DNA of 42,520 nucleotides from Planctomycetota bacterium (GTDB lineage: Bacteria; Planctomycetota; Planctomycetia; Isosphaerales; Isosphaeraceae): assembly GCA_028291545.1 (NCBI GenBank), contig JAQGHR010000005.1, positions 1 to 42,520 of the forward strand, read 5' to 3'. Position 1 is the stretch's first letter, and each line of letters starts with the position of its first letter. The notes under the pieces are model-generated. The model saw only the letters and a list, made by a program, of their open reading frames with translations. It was not told the origin of the DNA and made no database searches. The position numbers and the translations under genes were made by a program. Positions 1-9,346 of the stretch are shown here, in pieces.

Positions 1-888
1 ACCCAGATGGGCAATCAGGGCACGGCCTAGAACGGCTTACGTCAGGGCGTAGCGACGATCCGATCGGGGCTCAACGGCTCGATCAAGGAAATCCACTTCT
101 TGAACAACCGGCCGATCTGGCCGCAGGGCATCGGCCGTCCCAAGGAATCGTCGGAAGCCCCGAAGCACATTCACTGGAACGAATTCCTCGGCGCCGCCCC
201 GGAACGGCCTTATGCGCCAGGCTACCACCCTTTCGCGTGGCGGGGCTGGCTCGACTTCGGCACCGGCGCTCTGGGCGACATGGCCTGCCATACGATCAAC
301 GTGGCCGCGATGGCACTCGAATTGTTCGATCCGCAGTCGGTCGAGGTTGTCGATAGCTCCGGGATCGTCGATCGTGAGACCTACCCGGCCTGGTCGATCA
401 TCCGCTTCCAGTTTGGCCAGCGTGGCGAACGCCCGCCAATCACATTGAACTGGTACGACGGCGGAGAGAAGCTGCCCGAGGACAAGCGCGCGTTCAAGGA
501 CCTGCTCGACGGGCAGAAGCCGTCCGGAAGCGGACTGCTCCTGGTCGGCGAGAAGGGCTCGTTCTATTCCCAGAACGACTACGGCGCCCAGCACACCCTT
601 CTGCCCAGGGACAAATTCAAGGACGTGAAAGAGCCGGAATCCACGCTGCCGAAGTCGCCCGGCCACTTCAAGGAGTGGGTGGAAGCGATCAAGGCGAACG
701 ACCCGAAGAAGGCACTTTCCAACTTCGATTACGCCGGTCGCTTGACCGAGACCGTCGTTCTCGGTGTCGTGGCGCTGAAGGCCGGCAGCAAGATCGAGTG
801 GGACCCGATCGCGATGAAGGCGAAGAACAACCCCGACGCCGACCAGTACATCCGTCGTGACTACCGCAAGGGCTTCTCGATCCGGTAA
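1..888 (+). pseudogene. Gfo/Idh/MocA family oxidoreductase, 3' part, with in-frame amber codon
   Basis: The C-terminal part of an NAD(P)-dependent sugar or cyclitol oxidoreductase of the planctomycete Gfo/Idh/MocA type. The window opens inside the gene in frame 1 with TQMGNQGTA, then a TAG at 28-30, then NGLRQGVATIRSG and NNRPIWPQG, through to a TAA at 886-888. In this family the segment normally reads MGNQGTAENGLR, so the TAG sits exactly where a GAG Glu codon is expected, a one-base change. The catalytic-domain body is otherwise intact: FGTGALGDMACHTIN, the KGSFYSQNDYG segment, and a C-terminal NFDYAGRLTETVVLG helix. The N-terminal Rossmann fold lies outside the window. Internal restart downstream of the TAG would give only the C-terminal domain. 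A sequencing error is the main alternative. Family assignment is secure; pseudogene status is not. Confidence 0.8.
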
Positions 889-917
889 GCCCGCGCGATC
901 CACGTTATTGACAACCC

Positions 918-951
918 GGGCCGCCGCGTCGTCGATTCGACGCGGCGGCCC
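918..951 (+). terminator. Strong GC hairpin after the Gfo/Idh gene
   Basis: Perfect 14-bp stem (arms 918-931 and 938-951) with a 6-nt loop, 30 bp past the stop codon of the oxidoreductase. There is no T-run after it, so it may be a terminator or mRNA 3' end stabiliser rather than a classical intrinsic terminator. Confidence 0.5.
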
Positions 952-1105
952 GCTTCGTCAGGGTGACTCCCTCCGTGCTTGGCATTGGCTCTCCGATCGA
1001 TGCTCGAAGACACCGGCCGAGTTCATGCCACCGGAGGCCGCCAACTCTGATCCGCGCCGATGGCCGTCTCGCGGAACAAACGACAGGACCGCGGAGCCCA
1101 GCTCC

Positions 1106-2005
1106 ATGATCGTCCCGCGCAAGGCGCTGCAACAGAATACCGTCGCGTCACATTACGACGACCTCGATCAATTCTATCGAGACATCTGGGGCGAGCACGT
1201 CCATCACGGCCTCTGGTTGACGGGGCGGGAAAATCCACAGCAGGCCGTGGAGCAATTGGTCGTTCACGTTGCCCAACGTGCAGCCGTGGCCCAAGGCGAT
1301 CGTGTCTGTGATGTGGGATGTGGCTATGGTGGGACCTCGCGAATCCTGGCGCACGAGTATGGGGCGGAAGTGACGGCGTTGACCATCTCTCCGGCCCAGC
1401 ACAAGTATGCCTCGGAGAAGGAGCCGGACCAGTCCAATCCCGTCTACCTGCTGCGAGACTGGTGCGAGAATCAGTTGCCGCCGGCATCGTTCGATGTCGT
1501 CATTTCGATCGAAAGCTCGGAACACATGCCCGACAAGGCGGCATTCTTCGCGGAAGTGAGCCGCGTGCTTCGACCCGGAGGTCGGTTCGTCGTTTGCGCC
1601 TGGCTCGCCCGATCAGGTGCTCGCGCCTGGGAAATCGACCACCTGCTGGAACCGATCTGCCGCGAAGGGCGCCTGCCGGGCATGGGAACTGCGGAGGAGT
1701 ATCATCAATTCGCCCGAGACGCGGGATTGAACCCGACCGGATTCGACGATCTGAGCCGTCAAGTCAAGCGAACCTGGCCGCTCTGCGCATGGAGGATGAT
1801 CAAAGGATTGATCCGAGAACCTGCCTATCGGCGATTCTTGTTCGTGGAGAAGAGCCCCGATCGCATCTTCGCACTTACAGTTTTTCGGATCTGGATGGCT
1901 TACAGGACGGGTAGTATGCAGTACGGAATTCTGACGGCCCTCAAACCTGCGGAAATCGAGGCCGGTTGCTCGCCGGTTGCCTACAATGCCCTGCGTGGAT
2001 CCTGA
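1106..2005 (+). CDS. SAM-dependent methyltransferase (UbiE/tocopherol-methyltransferase-like)
   Basis: A 299-residue class I methyltransferase, expected to move a methyl group from S-adenosylmethionine to a small, probably phenolic, acceptor. Motif I is DVGCGYGGTSRIL at about residues 69-81; an acidic post-I region follows (ALTISPAQ), then FDVVISIESSEHM and VLRPGGRFVV, the usual motif IV/VI order of the Methyltransf_11/25 type. The C-terminal region after DHLLEPICREGRLPGMG matches the general plan of gamma-tocopherol or sterol methyltransferases. The ATG at 1106 gives the N-terminus expected for the family (VASHYDDLDQFYRDIWGEH); the frame stays open upstream but reads as low-complexity. The type III polyketide synthase starts 30 nt downstream, so this is probably the tailoring methyltransferase of that pathway. 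The substrate is inferred from context only. Confidence 0.85.
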   Translation: MIVPRKALQQNTVASHYDDLDQFYRDIWGEHVHHGLWLTGRENPQQAVEQLVVHVAQRAAVAQGDRVCDVGCGYGGTSRILAHEYGAEVTALTISPAQHKYASEKEPDQSNPVYLLRDWCENQLPPASFDVVISIESSEHMPDKAAFFAEVSRVLRPGGRFVVCAWLARSGARAWEIDHLLEPICREGRLPGMGTAEEYHQFARDAGLNPTGFDDLSRQVKRTWPLCAWRMIKGLIREPAYRRFLFVEKSPDRIFALTVFRIWMAYRTGSMQYGILTALKPAEIEAGCSPVAYNALRGS

Positions 2006-2035
2006 TGGCATGACACGAGCGGCGATGGTGGCTCC

Positions 2036-3100
2036 ATGAGCTTTTCGATATGGGGAATGGGGACGGCGATCCCCGAGACCTTCATCATGCAGGACCGAGC
2101 CGCGGAGCTGGCGAGCGAGGTCTCGAATCATAGCGAAGACGAGGCCCGACGGCTTGCTATTCTGTATCGACGAACCCGCATCCGGAAGCGTCATGTCGTC
2201 CTGCTTGATCGCTCGGGGCTCCCGCCCTCAGCTCATGGGCCGCGCGGGCCAACGACTCGCTGGCGATTGCGGGAGTACGATGAGCAGATTCGGCCTCTGG
2301 CCCGAAACGCCGCATCCGAGGCGATCGTGGCCTCGGGAATTTCTCCGGAGGAGATCACGCATCTCCTGACTGTCTCGTGTACGGGCTTCGCGGCGCCGGG
2401 ATTTGATCTCGGCCTGATCCGCGAGCTTGGTCTCTCCCCCACGGTCGAGCGAACGCATATTGGATTCATGGGCTGTCATGGCGCGCTGAACGGCCTTCGA
2501 GTGGCCCGAGCGTTCTCCGAGGCCAATCGCTCTGCCCGGATTCTCATGTGTATAGCCGAGCTATGTAGCTTGCATTTCCAGTACGGATGCGATTCCCAGA
2601 TTGCCGTGTCCAACGCCCTGTTCGCCGACGGTGCCGCCGCCTTGATCGGTGCATTCGAAGGTGGAGGGTCCTCATGTTACTATCGAGTCGCGGCGAGTGG
2701 ATCCTTCCTCGTTCCAAACTCGGAAGACGCGATGACCTGGCAGATCGGGGACCACGGATTCGAAATGACCCTCTCGTCTCGCGTTTCCGGCTTGATCTGC
2801 GAGTACCTACGACCCTGGCTTGAGGCGTGGCTTGCGAAGAGCCGACTCACCATCGCGCACATCGGTTCCTGGGCCATCCACCCTGGCGGGCCGCGCATCC
2901 TGGATGCCGTCGAGGAGGCGCTGGGCCTGGATCGAGCCGCGACCGAGGAGTCGCACGCGGTCCTGGAGTCGTTTGGGAACATGTCGTCACCGACGATCGT
3001 TTTCATCCTCGATCGACTCCGGCGCCGCAACGCCCCCCTACCCTGTGTGGCCCTCGCCTTCGGACCGGGCCTGGCGGTTGAGGCTACGCTGTTCGGTTGA
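2036..3100 (+). CDS. Type III polyketide synthase (chalcone/stilbene synthase family)
   Basis: A 354-residue homodimeric-type ketosynthase that extends an acyl-CoA starter with malonyl-CoA and cyclises the chain without an acyl carrier protein. The catalytic triad is visible: Cys147 in GFMGCHGALNGLR, His282 in SWAIHPGGPRIL and Asn315 in SFGNMSSPT. The C-terminal GFGPG-like loop is present as AFGPGLAVEATLFG. Length is normal for bacterial members (about 350-390). It sits between a methyltransferase (30 nt upstream) and a FAD oxidoreductase (80 nt downstream), the arrangement of known phenolic-lipid operons such as srsABC of Streptomyces griseus, whose products are alkylresorcinols and derived quinones. 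An alkylresorcinol or alkylpyrone product is therefore likely, but the starter and chain length cannot be read from the sequence. Confidence 0.93.
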   Translation: MSFSIWGMGTAIPETFIMQDRAAELASEVSNHSEDEARRLAILYRRTRIRKRHVVLLDRSGLPPSAHGPRGPTTRWRLREYDEQIRPLARNAASEAIVASGISPEEITHLLTVSCTGFAAPGFDLGLIRELGLSPTVERTHIGFMGCHGALNGLRVARAFSEANRSARILMCIAELCSLHFQYGCDSQIAVSNALFADGAAALIGAFEGGGSSCYYRVAASGSFLVPNSEDAMTWQIGDHGFEMTLSSRVSGLICEYLRPWLEAWLAKSRLTIAHIGSWAIHPGGPRILDAVEEALGLDRAATEESHAVLESFGNMSSPTIVFILDRLRRRNAPLPCVALAFGPGLAVEATLFG

Positions 3101-3180
3101 GAGCATCGTCTCCTTACTCGGTGAGCTCGCTTCTCAACGTACCGAATCGACGATCGCGGTTGTCATGCTAGGCATTCCTC

Positions 3181-4380
3181 ATGCCCATCGACCCGTTCCC
3201 CGACTTTGACGTCGCCATCGCGGGCGCTGGACTCGCCGGGGCGTCTCTTGCCCTCTGGCTCTCACGCGACGGAGCCAGAGTGGCTCTGTTAGATTCGGGC
3301 GAATTCCCACGAGATAAACTCTGCGGCGAGTACCTCAGCCCGGAATGCTGGGGGGTCCTCGAACGCATGGGAGTTGCGGGCGATGTATCGAACTCTGCCT
3401 ATCATCCTATCCGACGCATTCGGATCACCACTCCGCGCGGGCGAGTCATCGAATCCGAAATTGCGACGCTCGACGAGCGTCCGGGGATCGGTTTGAGCCG
3501 CTCCTTTCTCGATGACCTGATCGTGCGTCGGGCTCGGGAGGCCGGGGCGATGGTCCTGGAAAGATCCCGAGTCGGAGGTCCGCTCTTGCGCCATGGCCGT
3601 GTCGTGGGATTGCATGCTCGACACCAACTGCACGGGCCATTCGAGGTCAAGGCGAAGGTAACAATCGCGGCGGATGGCCGTCATTCGGCACTCGTGCGCC
3701 AAACCGGACGAACCCGAGGACGAAGCCCGTTCCGCCCGCGACTCTTCGGAATGAAACGCCACCTCAATCTTGGGAATTCCGGGGCCACTGAGCCGTTTGG
3801 AACGGTTGGTTTAAATATTGTACCCGGAGGATATGGAGGCACCTGTTCTGTGGGAGCGGGGGTCACGAATCTTTGTGCTCTGCTCCCAGAATCCGATGTC
3901 CGCCACCTTCGGGGCGATCTCGATCGGGTCGCTCGTGAGACGTTGGGTCGCAACCCGTCTCTGGCCGCACTCCTGGAGGCCTCTACGCCGGCGGGCGAAT
4001 GGAAGACCGTCTCCAACATTCGCGTGGAGGTATCGCGACCCGGCATCGACGGCATCCTCTACGCGGGAGACTGTCAGGGAACCATCGATCCTCTGGGCGG
4101 CCAAGGGATGACGATGGCTCTCCTGGGAGCTGAGCAACTCGCAAGAGCCGTCGAATCGGCGTTGGTCTCCACCGCCGGAGCGGATCGCTCCGTTCAGACC
4201 GCGTGCCAGACCGCCTGGCACCATCGGTTCGACGGCCGCATTCGTCTATGCCGTCTCTTTCATCACGCGTTAGTCCATCCGGAAGTGGTCGATCTCATCT
4301 CGCTCGCCGGCAGCCTTGCGTCACGAGCGGTCTCCGCGTGCTATCGAAAGACTCGAGACCCGTCGTGGGCCGGCGGTTAA
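3181..4380 (+). CDS. FAD-dependent oxidoreductase (geranylgeranyl reductase/phenol hydroxylase type)
   Basis: A 399-residue flavoprotein of the PHBH fold. The N-terminal dinucleotide-binding motif is DVAIAGAGLAGASLALWLS, followed by ALLDSGEFPRDKLCGEYLS, typical of the geranylgeranyl reductase/FixC-like branch. The second FAD contact is GILYAGDCQGTIDPLGGQG near residues 284-302, with the DG replaced by the GD-x-Q form seen in many monooxygenases. It is the third gene of the polyketide cluster and could hydroxylate the aromatic ring (as SrsC does for alkylresorcinols) or reduce a prenyl or alkyl chain; the sequence does not separate these. The start is ATG at 3181, 80 nt after the PKS stop. No membrane segment is obvious. 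Confidence 0.85.
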   Translation: MPIDPFPDFDVAIAGAGLAGASLALWLSRDGARVALLDSGEFPRDKLCGEYLSPECWGVLERMGVAGDVSNSAYHPIRRIRITTPRGRVIESEIATLDERPGIGLSRSFLDDLIVRRAREAGAMVLERSRVGGPLLRHGRVVGLHARHQLHGPFEVKAKVTIAADGRHSALVRQTGRTRGRSPFRPRLFGMKRHLNLGNSGATEPFGTVGLNIVPGGYGGTCSVGAGVTNLCALLPESDVRHLRGDLDRVARETLGRNPSLAALLEASTPAGEWKTVSNIRVEVSRPGIDGILYAGDCQGTIDPLGGQGMTMALLGAEQLARAVESALVSTAGADRSVQTACQTAWHHRFDGRIRLCRLFHHALVHPEVVDLISLAGSLASRAVSACYRKTRDPSWAGG

Positions 4381-4711
4381 TCCGTCGTCGCAAGAGGCAG
4401 GGATCGATCCTCAAAGAATACGGCGAAATTGCGCGAACATCCGGAACGCCGTGAGCGTCTGGGATGGCAGACGACTCGGAGAGATGCCGAACAAACCGCG
4501 GTCGCCTGGCCTGATCTGCCCCGAATGTTCGAGGTCGCAATGCGTTTTTCGTGGCCCAGCCCGATCCAGGAACGAGGTATTTCGGGTGGTCGCCCCGGTT
4601 TTCCGGCGACCCGCCCGTTCCTCTTCGTGAAACGGTTCTGATGCCCGACGGCGGCCACATCCGGTTAGCTCGTCCGGGCCCGGTGTTTGACATCGGGCCT
4701 CGTCATTTCAT
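4381..4711. other. Non-coding gap between the PKS cluster and the tRNA array
   Basis: I see no convincing gene here; the short open frames lack family-like sequence. The only structure is a hairpin at 4588-4611 (GGTCG...CGACC with an inner CCGG/CCGG stem, a 2-nt bulge and a TTTT loop) that could end the polyketide operon transcript. Confidence 0.4.
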
Positions 4712-4783
4712 GGGCTGGTAGCTGAGACGGTTTAGCGGCGGGCTGAAAACCCGCAGACGTGGATTCGAGCGCCACCCGGCCCA
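4712..4783 (+). tRNA. tRNA-Phe(GAA)-like
   Basis: Acceptor 4712-4718 pairs with 4776-4782 (one G-U). U8/A9, a 3-bp D stem, and a 5-bp anticodon stem (4738-4742/4750-4754) enclose CTGAAAA, so the anticodon is GAA at 4745-4747. The T loop TTCGAGC is normal, but the T stem has an A-G mismatch at the loop-closing pair. The discriminator is A; CCA is not encoded. It is the first of five such genes in 495 bp. Confidence 0.7.
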
Positions 4784-4798
4784 CTGCCGAGCAGAATC

Positions 4799-4869
4799 GG
4801 CCCGTTCGTCTACCGGAAGGATTCCGCTCTTTCAAGGCGGCGAAGAGGGTTCGACTCCCTCACGGGCCA
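4799..4869 (+). tRNA. tRNA-Glu(TTC)
   Basis: Seven-bp acceptor GGCCCGT/ACGGGCC, a D arm beginning TTCGTCTA as in bacterial tRNA-Glu, an anticodon stem CCGCT/GGCGG around CTTTCAA (anticodon TTC), and a perfect T arm GAGGG-TTCGACT-CCCTC. The discriminator is A and there is no encoded CCA. It follows the previous tRNA by 15 nt. Confidence 0.85.
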
Positions 4870-4882
4870 GATCTCCTGCGAT

Positions 4883-4911
4883 AAGTCAGAGCATCTGCAT
4901 TATATTATAAT
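4883..4911 (+). promoter_or_regulatory. Possible promoter inside the tRNA array
   Basis: The 96-nt gap between the second and third tRNA contains the only AT-rich stretch nearby, with a perfect TATAAT at 4906-4911 inside a 12-bp palindrome (ATATTATAATAT, 4902-4913). The -35 match around 4883 is poor. It could drive the last three tRNA genes. Confidence 0.25.
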
Positions 4912-4965
4912 ATCTGGAGGATCGATGAAGGCACGTTTGAAACCAAGCGCCGCGATTGCCCGATT

Positions 4966-5037
4966 GGGGCCGTGGTGTAACGGCGGCATATCGGCCTTTT
5001 AAGCCGGGAGGTGAGGGTTCGAATCCCTCCGGCCCCA
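4966..5037 (+). tRNA. tRNA-Lys(TTT)-like
   Basis: Perfect acceptor GGGGCCG/CGGCCCC, an anticodon stem TCGGC/GCCGG enclosing CTTTTAA (anticodon TTT at 4998-5000), and a perfect T arm GAGGG-TTCGAAT-CCCTC. U8 is present; the discriminator is A and CCA is absent. The D arm (TGGTGTAACGGCGGCA) is unlike the standard bacterial tRNA-Lys and more like a tRNA-Gln or tRNA-Glu arm. Confidence 0.8.
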
Positions 5038-5048
5038 TCCATCGTCCC

Positions 5049-5119
5049 CGGCCCGTAGCTTAACGGAAGAGCCCCCGGCTGATAACCGGGAGGTGGCGGT
5101 TCGACTCCTCCCGGGCCGA
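5049..5119 (+). tRNA. tRNA-Ile(GAT)-like
   Basis: With C1 at 5049 the acceptor CGGCCCG/CGGGCCG pairs perfectly. U8/A9 and a GCTT D arm follow. The anticodon stem CCCGG/CCGGG encloses CTGATAA (anticodon GAT at 5081-5083). The T stem GGCGG/CCTCC has a central C-T mismatch; the T loop is TTCGACT. Discriminator A, no CCA. The first pair is C1-G72 rather than the usual G1-C72. Confidence 0.65.
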
Positions 5120-5133
5120 CTCGGTGATCTCGC

Positions 5134-5206
5134 GGGACTCAGGTGTCAGCGGCAGCATTCCCGGTTCTTACCCGGGCAGGTGAGGGTTCAAGTCCCTCGG
5201 GTCCCA
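5134..5206 (+). tRNA. tRNA-Lys(CTT)-like
   Basis: Acceptor GGGACTC/GGGTCCC (one T-G pair), an anticodon stem CCCGG/CCGGG around TTCTTAC giving anticodon CTT at 5167-5169, and a perfect T arm GAGGG-TTCAAGT-CCCTC. Position 8 is A instead of U, which is abnormal, and position 38 is C. Discriminator A, no CCA. It may be functional, degenerate or a decoy. Confidence 0.55.
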
Positions 5207-5276
5207 TTGGTTGGCACTGGTCGTCTATTGACGGCAGCCTCGCCAACGAGACCGGGGTTGAGCCAGGATTTTCAGT

Positions 5277-5500
5277 GGGGCGGGCGTCCCTGCCCGCCTG
5301 CCAAGTCTTCAAGGCATTTGTAGGCGGGCAGGGACGCCCAATGGCACTTACTTTCGATGCGCCCGTGAAAAATTGTGCGCTTAAGCTCGGGATTCTGGGT
5401 CGTCATTCGAGAGCTTCCAACGCCCCAGCTATCCCGGATTAAGCGAACATAGGCCCATAGGTGCGGTGAAAGTAAGTGCCATTGGGCAGGGACGCCCGCC
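5277..5500. repeat. Pair of head-to-head REP-like palindromes, right copy split by an insertion
   Basis: The 20-bp near-palindrome GGCGGGCAGGGACGCCCGCC occurs in inverted orientation at 5279-5298 and again from 5323. The second copy is interrupted after 5339 and resumes at 5484. The two copies could fold on each other with a 24-nt loop, resembling BIME/REP doublets. Each unit also has its own GGCGGGC/GCCCGCC stem. Confidence 0.65.
5340..5483. mobile_element. 144-bp MITE-like element with 16-bp perfect terminal inverted repeats
   Basis: The left end AATGGCACTTACTTTC (5340-5355) is the exact reverse complement of the right end at 5468-5483; weaker matching continues about 7 bp inward. The element is flanked by a perfect 14-bp direct repeat GGGCAGGGACGCCC (5326-5339 and 5484-5497), as a target-site duplication would be. 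Removing the element and one repeat restores an uninterrupted REP palindrome. The interior has no coding capacity, so it would need a transposase supplied in trans. The IS family is not identified. Confidence 0.65.
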
Positions 5501-5510
5501 GCTCCGGAAA

Positions 5511-5546
5511 ATGGAAAACGCCCCCGGGCCTGGGACCCGGGGGCGT
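5511..5546 (-). terminator. Intrinsic terminator of the Pro-rich anchored protein gene
   Basis: Perfect 11-bp stem (5518-5528 with 5536-5546) and 7-nt loop. On the minus strand it is followed by TTTTCCATTTTCC. It lies 39 bp past the minus-strand stop codon at 5585. Confidence 0.75.
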
Positions 5547-5584
5547 CGTTGTGTTTGGAAGTGGGGGCCGAGGCTGGGCTCGGC

Positions 5585-7531
5585 TCAGTGACGGACGCCT
5601 TGAAAGATCGCGCCGACGCCGGCGCGCGGGAGATAGTAGGTGTCGGCGGGGACCCGGTCGCCGGGGCGGTAGTAGCCGAGGTCGTACTCGGCTTCCCAGG
5701 GCGGGTCCATGATCATGTTATAGGGCAGCAACGCGATCTGGCTGATGAACAGGCCGGCGGAATACATCGGCTGCAAGAGCTGGTTCCGCTGGTTGGATTG
5801 GCGAGGGTCGTCCAGCGGGTAGGAGAAGTAGCGACCGCGGGTCCCGAGCGACTGCTCGACGCCCTGGCCGTAGCGTTCGAGGACGGCGTCCTGGAAGTAC
5901 AGCGGCATGTGGCAGGTCGCCGCAGCCGCCCAGTACTTTCGGTTCGGTCCCCACTCGCGGGCCGGCAGGGGCACGAACTCCTCGGGCACCGGGATCACGC
6001 GGATGGGCCGGGGCTCGGTCGGGCTGGGGGCGCGAGGAAGCTCCAGACGGCTGGTGCTGGCGGTCTCGGAACCGCCATTGGCCGGGCCGCCGGGCGGGAC
6101 CTGCGTGCCGAGCATCGGCCGAGGATTGCGGCGGAGTTCCTCGTCCTGGCGACGGACGATGACCTCGACCTCGCGGAGCGACTCGGGACTGAGGGCCGAC
6201 AACGACGACGCGCTGACCGGGGCGACCGCCACCGATCCGGCCGGGGGAACGGCCAGGGCCGAGTCGGAGGTCGGAGGCGCGATGGGCACCGGGGCCGGCC
6301 GGGAGATCGGGGCCGGCAGAACCGGCAGTTCATCGGCCTCCTCGGCGGGCGGAGCCGGGATTTCCCGCGGCTCGACGTGAAACTGTCGCGGAGCCGGTTC
6401 GGCCCGGGGGAGGGGCAACTGCCTCGGGCGAGGCGTCCCGGACGGCGGAGACACCGGGGCCTCCTGGACCGGGGCGGGAACCACAGCCGGCGGCGGCTCG
6501 GCGATCGGTGCGGGTGCGTCAGTGATCGGCGCGGGTGCCTCGGCGGCAGGTGCCTCGGGGAGCGTCGGCACGGGAGCCTCGGCGGGCCTGGCGACCGGCG
6601 CCGGCGAAGGAGCAGACGGCAGCGCCGGCAGGTCCGTCGGGTCCCCGACCGGAGCCGGGGCCGGGGCCGGAACCTGGGCGGGGGTCGGAACCTCGACCGG
6701 TACGGGCGTCGGCACCGGAAGCTCGCCCAACGGTGGCGGTCCCGGAGGGTCCGAAGGTTCCACCGCCGGCACGGGCGACACCGCCGGCATGGGAGCCGGG
6801 GCCGTAGCCGGCATGGGCGAGGGCCTCGGCGTCTCCGCAGTCGGTGGCTCGGAGGGTTTGGCCGGAGCCGGAGCCGGTGCTGCGGCCGGTTCGTCGGGGG
6901 ACGAGCCGGTCAGGAAGATCGGGTCGGACGGGGCCGGGCTGGCGACCGGGTCCGTCGTGGACTTCGGGTCCGTCGGCATGGGTGCTTCGGCCTTGAGGTT
7001 GGCCGGGGCCGGGGCCGCGCTCGATGGCGGAGGGACGGGAAGCTCGGGAAGATCCAGCGCAGGCGGCTCGGCCGGCGCGTCGGTCTCGGCCGAGGCCCTC
7101 TGGACCGTATCGACCGCGGGGACGTTCGACGGGGCCAGGGCCAAGGCGCCGGGGCGGCCGGCCCGACGGCCCTTGGTCGCCGAGCCGGTGTCGGCCGAGA
7201 CGACGTCACGAAGGCCGTTCCGGGCGCGCTCGATGCCCCGCTTGAGCTGCTTGGTTTCCTTCGCGTCCAAATCGTTGACGGGACGGGCCTCGGCCTCGCG
7301 GAGGAAGACCAGGGCCCGGTCGTAATCGTGGTAATTGTCGAGATAATCCAGCCCATTGCGCAAGAGCTGCCGGGCCGATCGCGTCGCCAGCGACGGGTCG
7401 GGCTCAGCCCCGCCGGTCGAGGGGGGCGAGACATTGGCCGATCCGCCGAGCATCTGCTGGGCTCGAAGAATCGTCACCGTCGCGCCGGTCACGACGACCA
7501 GCGCGATCAAGGCCGTTCTGGGGCCACGCAC
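5585..7531 (-). CDS. Membrane-anchored Pro/Ala-rich protein with planctomycete C-terminal domain
   Basis: A 648-residue protein of unknown function. From the GTG start, VRGPRTALIALVVVTG places one transmembrane or uncleaved signal segment at residues 4-22. A short helical, TPR-like region follows (ARQLLRNGLDYLDNYHDYD through IERARNGL). About 350 residues rich in Pro, Ala, Glu and Val (PAPAPAPVGDPTDLP and similar) form an extended stalk. The last 130 or so residues are a folded domain rich in Tyr, Trp and Pro (WGPNRKYWAAAATCHMPLYF; PPWEAEYDLGYYRPGDRVP). The architecture suggests a periplasm-spanning, TonB-like or cell-envelope structural protein. The GTG start is chosen over the longer open frame because a perfect Shine-Dalgarno sits 6 nt before it. 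An intrinsic terminator follows, so it is probably monocistronic. Confidence 0.75.
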   Translation of the reverse strand: MRGPRTALIALVVVTGATVTILRAQQMLGGSANVSPPSTGGAEPDPSLATRSARQLLRNGLDYLDNYHDYDRALVFLREAEARPVNDLDAKETKQLKRGIERARNGLRDVVSADTGSATKGRRAGRPGALALAPSNVPAVDTVQRASAETDAPAEPPALDLPELPVPPPSSAAPAPANLKAEAPMPTDPKSTTDPVASPAPSDPIFLTGSSPDEPAAAPAPAPAKPSEPPTAETPRPSPMPATAPAPMPAVSPVPAVEPSDPPGPPPLGELPVPTPVPVEVPTPAQVPAPAPAPVGDPTDLPALPSAPSPAPVARPAEAPVPTLPEAPAAEAPAPITDAPAPIAEPPPAVVPAPVQEAPVSPPSGTPRPRQLPLPRAEPAPRQFHVEPREIPAPPAEEADELPVLPAPISRPAPVPIAPPTSDSALAVPPAGSVAVAPVSASSLSALSPESLREVEVIVRRQDEELRRNPRPMLGTQVPPGGPANGGSETASTSRLELPRAPSPTEPRPIRVIPVPEEFVPLPAREWGPNRKYWAAAATCHMPLYFQDAVLERYGQGVEQSLGTRGRYFSYPLDDPRQSNQRNQLLQPMYSAGLFISQIALLPYNMIMDPPWEAEYDLGYYRPGDRVPADTYYLPRAGVGAIFQGVRH

Positions 7532-7537
7532 GTCACG

Positions 7538-7544
7538 CCTCCTT
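7538..7544 (-). promoter_or_regulatory. Ribosome binding site AAGGAGG fixing the GTG start
   Basis: On the minus strand a full AAGGAGG lies 6 nt before the GTG at 7531. It decides against the frame's upstream extension to 7699. Confidence 0.75.
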
Positions 7545-7723
7545 GCTGACGTTTTCCGATCCAATCCGTCCGACAACCGACGGTCAACTGAGACAGCGAA
7601 GAGAGCCATCTTCCCGGAAGGTCGCTTCGCTGTCATGGAATCCCCCGAGGCCCGAGGACCGAAGGACGAGATATCCGTCCATCTTCGGTTATCGGCCATC
7701 GGCCCGGTTTGTATCCGGTCAAA

Positions 7724-9346
<1,623 letters not shown>

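Noticed and set aside
4925..5002. 25-codon ORF preceded by GGAGG and ATG, running into the tRNA-Lys gene
   Set aside because: Ends inside the anticodon loop of a well-formed tRNA, only 4 nt spacing from the GGAGG, and no recognisable peptide.
5207..5275. Possible sixth tRNA after the array
   Set aside because: A CTCG/CGAG hairpin and a GGGGTTGAG stretch are present, but no acceptor stem or TTC-type T loop could be paired.
5549..7549. Plus-strand open frame of 666 codons, Arg/Gly-rich
   Set aside because: Antisense shadow of the Pro/Ala-rich gene; composition follows from the complementary codons and no family motif appears.
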